DNA from: Sequoia sempervirens
Lineage: Eukaryota; Streptophyta; Pinopsida; Cupressales; Cupressaceae
Direction: 5' to 3'
Assembly (NCBI GenBank): GCA_007258455.2
Contig: VDFB02296855.1
Coordinates: 153,826 to 217,825, forward strand
DNA: 64,000 bases
Shown here: positions 59,535 to 64,000 of the stretch, in pieces
Layout: the number at the start of each line of letters is the position of its first letter
How positions within the stretch are numbered: the stretch's first letter is position 1
Position numbers and translations under genes: made by a program
Notes under the pieces: model-generated
Told to the model about the DNA's origin: nothing
Seen by the model: only the letters and a program-made list of their open reading frames with translations
Databases searched by the model: none

Positions 59535-59838
59535 TGCAATCACGGTAGGAGTTTTCTAGAAGGAACAGTCTGAACCATGCAAGAATGAGTCAACACAATG
59601 GAAATGACACAACAATTTGATATGAAAACATGAAATCCCATTGAATCAACAATCTTACATGCAACATATGCCTCATGGGTGAATATCCAAGGCTCATAGG
59701 CCTACCTCAAGGGCTTTCAACAACACAACTAGCCAACATGACTTATTACATTCCCCTAAAGGGTTTATGCAAAAATATAATGAATCTAAAACATCTAACT
59801 TAGAACTAGTGATTTATAATGAATCACAATGGTTATAG
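59535..59838 (-). repeat. 5' LTR of the minus-strand gypsy element (truncated)
   Basis: Starts TGCAATCACGG (plus-strand reading) beside the primer site. 59596-59838 matches 33433-33680. Similarity stops at 59838, so roughly 480 bp of the LTR is missing or displaced. It contains the empty target of the short LTR element (GTCAACACAATGG). Confidence 0.75.
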
Positions 59839-60095
59839 CCGAAAATTAATTGCATGAATTTTTGGCTGTTAATTTTCTATGACAGTGAATTTTCTCAAAG
59901 TGAATTGTTATCGGTAAATTGGTAGCGATTAATTTTCCTAGAGCTGTTAATACGATCTAAACTGAAAAACTAATGCAACCTATAAATAGACCGATTGTCT
60001 AAACAAATCAATCTGCGCATGATAAATATGCAACATGGCGGAAAATGGCATGATCAATGCATTGCACGGTGTGAGTCTCATTGGGAAAAAACCTC
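59839..60095 (-). repeat. LTR fragment related to the copia LTR at 11.6 kb
   Basis: 59985-60085 resembles 11600-11700 (shared CTATAAATAGAC, AAATCAATCT and ATGCATTGCA blocks). It lies directly where the gypsy 5' LTR is cut off. No internal sequence recognised next to it. Confidence 0.45.
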
Positions 60096-62200
60096 AGTTC
60101 AAAAAAAGAGAGGACTTGTACATGTAGAAGTTTAAACTTAACGAGCGGACTTTTATTCGAATGCAAAAACGAGCAATGAATGCCCACATATAAAGCACCA
60201 CTATTACTATTACCATTAAATAAACATTAGAGATGAAACATTAATTAGTACTCGCATTAAATACACATCCGAGATAAAAGAAAACAACTAAGCATACAAC
60301 AACTAGTCTATCAAGAATAGAGTAAGCTAGTCTATTGCCTATAAAATAAATGCCAGGTCAATAGTGGGGTCTGGCCTGAGAGATAGAAGTTTAGTTCATG
60401 TAGCTTATAATCGTCGACAGGTCATATCTTTCCTATTTTATTGCATTTCACAGCTTATCTACAAGTTGATGGCCTTTGAATGTATGCGTTTGAAATCACG
60501 TGTCTCAGAATTGTCCTTTCCTGACTGCATTCAAAGTTTATGTCGAGAAGATCAACAGCTTCTGCATTGGGAAGTGTGGTCCTCCTTGTTCTCTTGGTTA
60601 AGACGATCATCTTAAGCTTTTATAAGAAAACGGTTATTTATTTAATTTATATATGTAAAAGGAAAATAAAATTCCGTTATCCTCGTTAATCTCTAATTAT
60701 GTAAATATAAAGAGTTAAAGTATTAATTTAATAATTTAAATTAATTAATGATCATTGAGATTGATAAATTGATCATTATAATAATTATTTTAATAAAATA
60801 AATGTAACAGAGGATGGTAGTTTGTTTTATGATTGAAGAATAGTTATCTTTTTAGAAAATTTTAGAATATTTATGTGTTGCTGTTATAAAATTATGATAT
60901 TGCCAAATGAACACTTCAAATTCTATACTTTATCTTTGCTTTCTTTGTGGTCAGCTATGATAGTTTGCGTCAAATTTGTGATCATGGACTTGGCATTTGC
61001 TTGAGGATTTCACCTTGTGGAGCTCATAGTTTTTCTCTATAAGTCATCGAATTGATCCTTGTTTGGTTTTCTCCATTTTAACATATGATGGACTAGTAGC
61101 ATTTAAAAATATTTTGAAAGAGATTTACTATGTTGTGAAGAGACAATTTCTACTATTTCAAACCCTAAAAATGTGTTCAATAAATTGAAGATAGTTTTCA
61201 AGGACACTACAATGATGTATGTAGATTTGTTACCCAATTTTAATTCATGAAGCTGAAATGCAATGCTATTGATTGTTGATTTCATACATTCTAGAATGTG
61301 AGAGGACTCTTGCAAGAAGAGAGATGTGGAATGAATCTTTTTAAATACTAATACACATCACCAAATCTTAGAAAAAAGTAACATAGTTAGCTTGAGGCTA
61401 GAAAATAAAGGTGACAGTCAACCAAATTTGAATTTTGAACGAAAGAATGGGTTCAATTGCAAAATCGTAGGGTTGAATCAACCACTTTAGAGATGAAAAA
61501 GTGTGTTGAAATGTGTGAATTTAACAACTATATTAGTTTAGGTACATGGAAAGTGTGATGAATGTATGGGTACATAAAAGTATTCGAGTATGTACATGTA
61601 CTTGGATAAATTAGGCCATAAATGCCTAGGAATATTTGTGTATAGGGATGGGTAAAGTGTAAGAGAATGAGCCCATATTCACTTTAGATTGCGTCATTTG
61701 GAATTATATATGCATATCAAGACATATCTTTAAATTGGGTACAAAAGAAGTGAAATGACAATGATACACAAATCTCACCATTATATTTTTCACCACTTTG
61801 AGGTGCATTGGAATTCCAAAATGATCACGCATCCTCATAAATGTACCACTCACATACATGCATGTAATGTGAATACCTATATATTAAAGAATAGATAATG
61901 GGTCCATGCAAATAATGGACCCTTATGTAGGGGCATCTCATCCATTTAGTTTTTGTATTAATCAAAGGCATATTCTTGGGTCATATCATTAGGTCTTGAA
62001 TTTTATTTATTTTGGTGAAAAAATGAGACATAACTAAAAGTTCATGATTGTTGACAAATTTGTTACGCTGCTCATGAAATCATTTGGTAGGTAGGAAAAG
62101 TGAGTGTATTGTTGTAAAAATAGCTAATATTTTGTAAAAATACTTAAAAGAATATAGAATTACACATTTTGTAGAAGAGTGCATGAGGCTCATGTTTTTA
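60096..62200. other. Unassigned AT-rich sequence
   Basis: No coding region, LTR pair or repeat that I can defend. An 83-codon frame at 60364-60615 has no recognisable domain. Part of 60096-62200 could be the interior of the minus-strand element whose LTR is at 62216-62544. Confidence 0.5.
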
Positions 62201-62544
62201 AGAGCTTTGATACCATATCAAAGTCACCCAATTGACTCAAGCAACCAAGATCACCTACAAACCTAGAAATAACCTTTTACAAGAAAATAGAAAGAAATGA
62301 ATTGTTAGATTATACAATGAAATATGATACCATAAGGTTAGATAATGTACATGATGAACTCTGCTTATATAGGTAAAGTGAAATATATGACAGCATAGAA
62401 TTATGATAAGTGTCACAATCATATGAAATGAGACACAAAAATTAAATAACCATAGAAGTTCCCTAAGTAAACCTAACTAAAATACTATAAACATGATCTA
62501 TGAGATAAATAAATTCTAGGTAACATACCCTTTTCACACTAACA
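62201..62544 (-). repeat. LTR and primer binding site of a minus-strand short LTR element
   Basis: Primer site TGGTATCAAAGCTCT on the minus strand (62215-62201), preceded by a 329-bp LTR (62544-62216) starting TGTTAGTGTGAAAAGG. Blocks such as TTAGTTAGGTTTACTTAGGGA and TGACACTTATCATAAT are shared, loosely, with the LTRs at 30492 and 32993, so it is a diverged relative. The partner LTR was not found downstream. Confidence 0.65.
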
Positions 62545-62859
62545 CTGATTAGTAAAGTACATCTTAGAGAGAATGAGAAAACATGTAAATATGCAATGAT
62601 GTAAACATTGAATGATTCTAAAATCCATCATTAAGGACAAATACAATTCTAGAGGAGAATATACAAGACCTATTTTTTGGTGGTATCCAAGATCACATTC
62701 ATCATGAGGTGCACATGTTTAGTCCTAACTCTATATCTAAGTATTTTATCTTAACACACAAGGCAAAGGAGAATTCTATAACTCCAAGAAGGTAATGGGT
62801 TAATGGTATAAGAGAGAAAGGATTGTTAGCACAATCACCTCCTTAGCCTACTAGAATGA
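62545..62859. other. Unassigned spacer
   Basis: AT-rich; no feature recognised. Confidence 0.4.
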
Positions 62860-64000
62860 CATAGTAGATTAAAGAGAATAAAGGAAAATGGGTATGTTTC
62901 CATTGCAATAGCAAATATAGTCGAGGACTTAAATTTAGTGAAAATAAATAATTATATTTTGATGTTCCAAGTGAGGAAGAAAAAGAGGAACCGATTTTAG
63001 CAACTAATAAGGATTCAAATGAAGAATCACAAGATCCAAGAACCAATCATTTATTTTCCTACACTCTTTGGCCTTAGCACTCCACAAACTTTCAAGGTAG
63101 TGGGTTTCTTAAAGGAAAGAGTAACAATCTTGATAGACTTGGGAAGCACTCATAACTTCATCAATATAAGGTTGGCTACTTGTCTAAATTATTTTATATA
63201 TCCATCTCTATAATTTCAATTCTTGATTATAGATGGGGACACTATTAGTTGTTCTATAAAATGCCATATCATTAAATTATTTGTGGGATATTATAATCTT
63301 GATTTTCCAATGTTTGTTATCTCTATGGGTGTAGTTGATATCATTTTGGGAGTATAGTGGCTTAATAATTTGATAACGGTTGATCTAAAATTCTAGGAAT
63401 TAGCCATGTTATTTTAATTAAATGGAAGGAAAATAGAACTAAGAGGTTTGCATGCGAAGTCTTCATATATGGTAAGCTCTCACCAAATTTATTTTTTTCT
63501 TAAGGAGGGAGAAGATGGGTTTGTAGCCCAATTTTTTTTATCAAAATAATATCAATCAAAGGGATCTACACCTTTCGATCTACAAAAAATATAGATAAGC
63601 ATTTGGTAGTTGTTGGGGGAGATACCAAAACTATTGTCTCCTAAAAGAGATCATGATCATAGCATTCAACAAGTACCTAGGAGCCAACTAGCCAACAACA
63701 TGCCCTATAGGTATCCATATGTACAAAAAAAGGAGATTGAGAAGATAGTTAAAGAAATGTTGGAGGTAGGGATTATATAGCACAGTTAGAGTGCTTACTC
63801 CTCTCCTATGGTAATAGTGCACAAGAAGGATTAAATTTGGAGGACATGTCTTGATTATAGAGAGCTCAATAGATACACCATAAAAGATAAGTCTCCCATT
63901 ATGGAAATTGATGATTTTTTAGATGAGATTAAAGGTGTTATTTTACAAAAATTGATCTCTATTTTGGTTATTAGGGTACTTGTGCGCAAAGATGGGGGAA
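62860..64000 (+). pseudogene. pol: gypsy gag end, protease and RT start (partial, window edge)
   Basis: Plus strand: protease from about 63019 with FLKERVTILIDLGSTHNFI (63095-63160), where Asp-Ser-Gly-Ser has become Asp-Leu-Gly-Ser, then GVVDIILGV-WL (63330-63365), the usual ILGMDWL landmark. The linker includes HQIYFFLKEGEDGF. RT starts at about 63790 with AYSSPMVIVHKKD and [17 protein letters not shown] (63850-63900), cut by the window end. Frequent stops. The style (LVDSGSTHNFI, VDYRALNxxTIKDKFP) is chromoviral, distinct from the element at 30430-59838. Confidence 0.85.

Larger units (their letters stand above)
30430..59838 (-). mobile_element. Ty3/gypsy chromovirus-like element, minus strand, hosting nested insertions
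   Basis: Read from right to left: truncated 5' LTR (59838-59535), primer binding site TGGTATCAC (59529-59521), gag, protease with IIDSGSTNN, RT with YLDD, [LINE insertion], RNase H, integrase, decayed chromodomain, polypurine tract (35000-34986), 3' LTR (34985-30430). Without the insertions it is roughly 6 kb. Domain order PR-RT-RH-IN and the VKWKG...PVED chromodomain remnant place it with chromoviruses. Many stops make it inactive. Confidence 0.85.

Noticed and set aside
60364..60615. 83-codon ORF as a possible host exon
   Set aside because: No domain, splice context or homologue recognised; the length is possible by chance in this composition.

Overview
The window looks like gene-poor intergenic DNA from a plant with a very large genome. 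It is AT-rich, almost every recognisable reading frame is a decayed retroelement frame, and elements are inserted inside other elements several layers deep. A gymnosperm (conifer-type) genome is my best guess from the style of the elements; the sequence does not prove it. I found no convincing host gene, rRNA, tRNA or CRISPR array.

Layout. (1) 1-11125 is a long-terminal-repeat (LTR) retrotransposon copy (A) cut by the window start and by a run of exactly 100 N (11126-11225). (2) 11226-15060 is a decayed minus-strand Ty1/copia element, followed by unassigned sequence to 15970. (3) 16247-30290 is copy B of the same family as A. It has gag, a zinc knuckle and a protease-like frame, but no reverse transcriptase or integrase. 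A matches 16943-28284 almost base for base over long stretches. (4) 30430-59838 is a minus-strand Ty3/gypsy chromovirus-like element (gag, protease, RT, RNase H, integrase, decayed chromodomain). Its 3' LTR holds a 2.9-kb short LTR element (30492-33432) and a TIR element (33863-34654). Its RT is split by a 5'-truncated LINE (37164-56970). The LINE is in turn split by a plus-strand Tat/Ogre-like gypsy element (38514-52875) with an antisense ORF and a long extra sense ORF after integrase. (5) 59839-62544 holds LTR fragments and unassigned sequence. (6) 62860-64000 is the start of another plus-strand gypsy gag/protease/RT remnant.

The most unusual signals are these. A quasi-palindrome built on GGGACTCATTCACC recurs about 18-20 times through the LTRs and leader of the A/B family. 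A roughly 790-bp terminal-inverted-repeat element occurs five times in both orientations, with an empty site present in the window. The A/B pair shares stop codons, a frameshift and even the difference between its own two LTRs, so it is a DNA-level duplicate or a haplotig placed twice, not two transposition events. The Tat-like element carries about 4 kb of extra coding capacity.

All positions were read by eye. Boundaries given without a junction argument are approximate to tens of bases, and similarity statements are visual, not computed.
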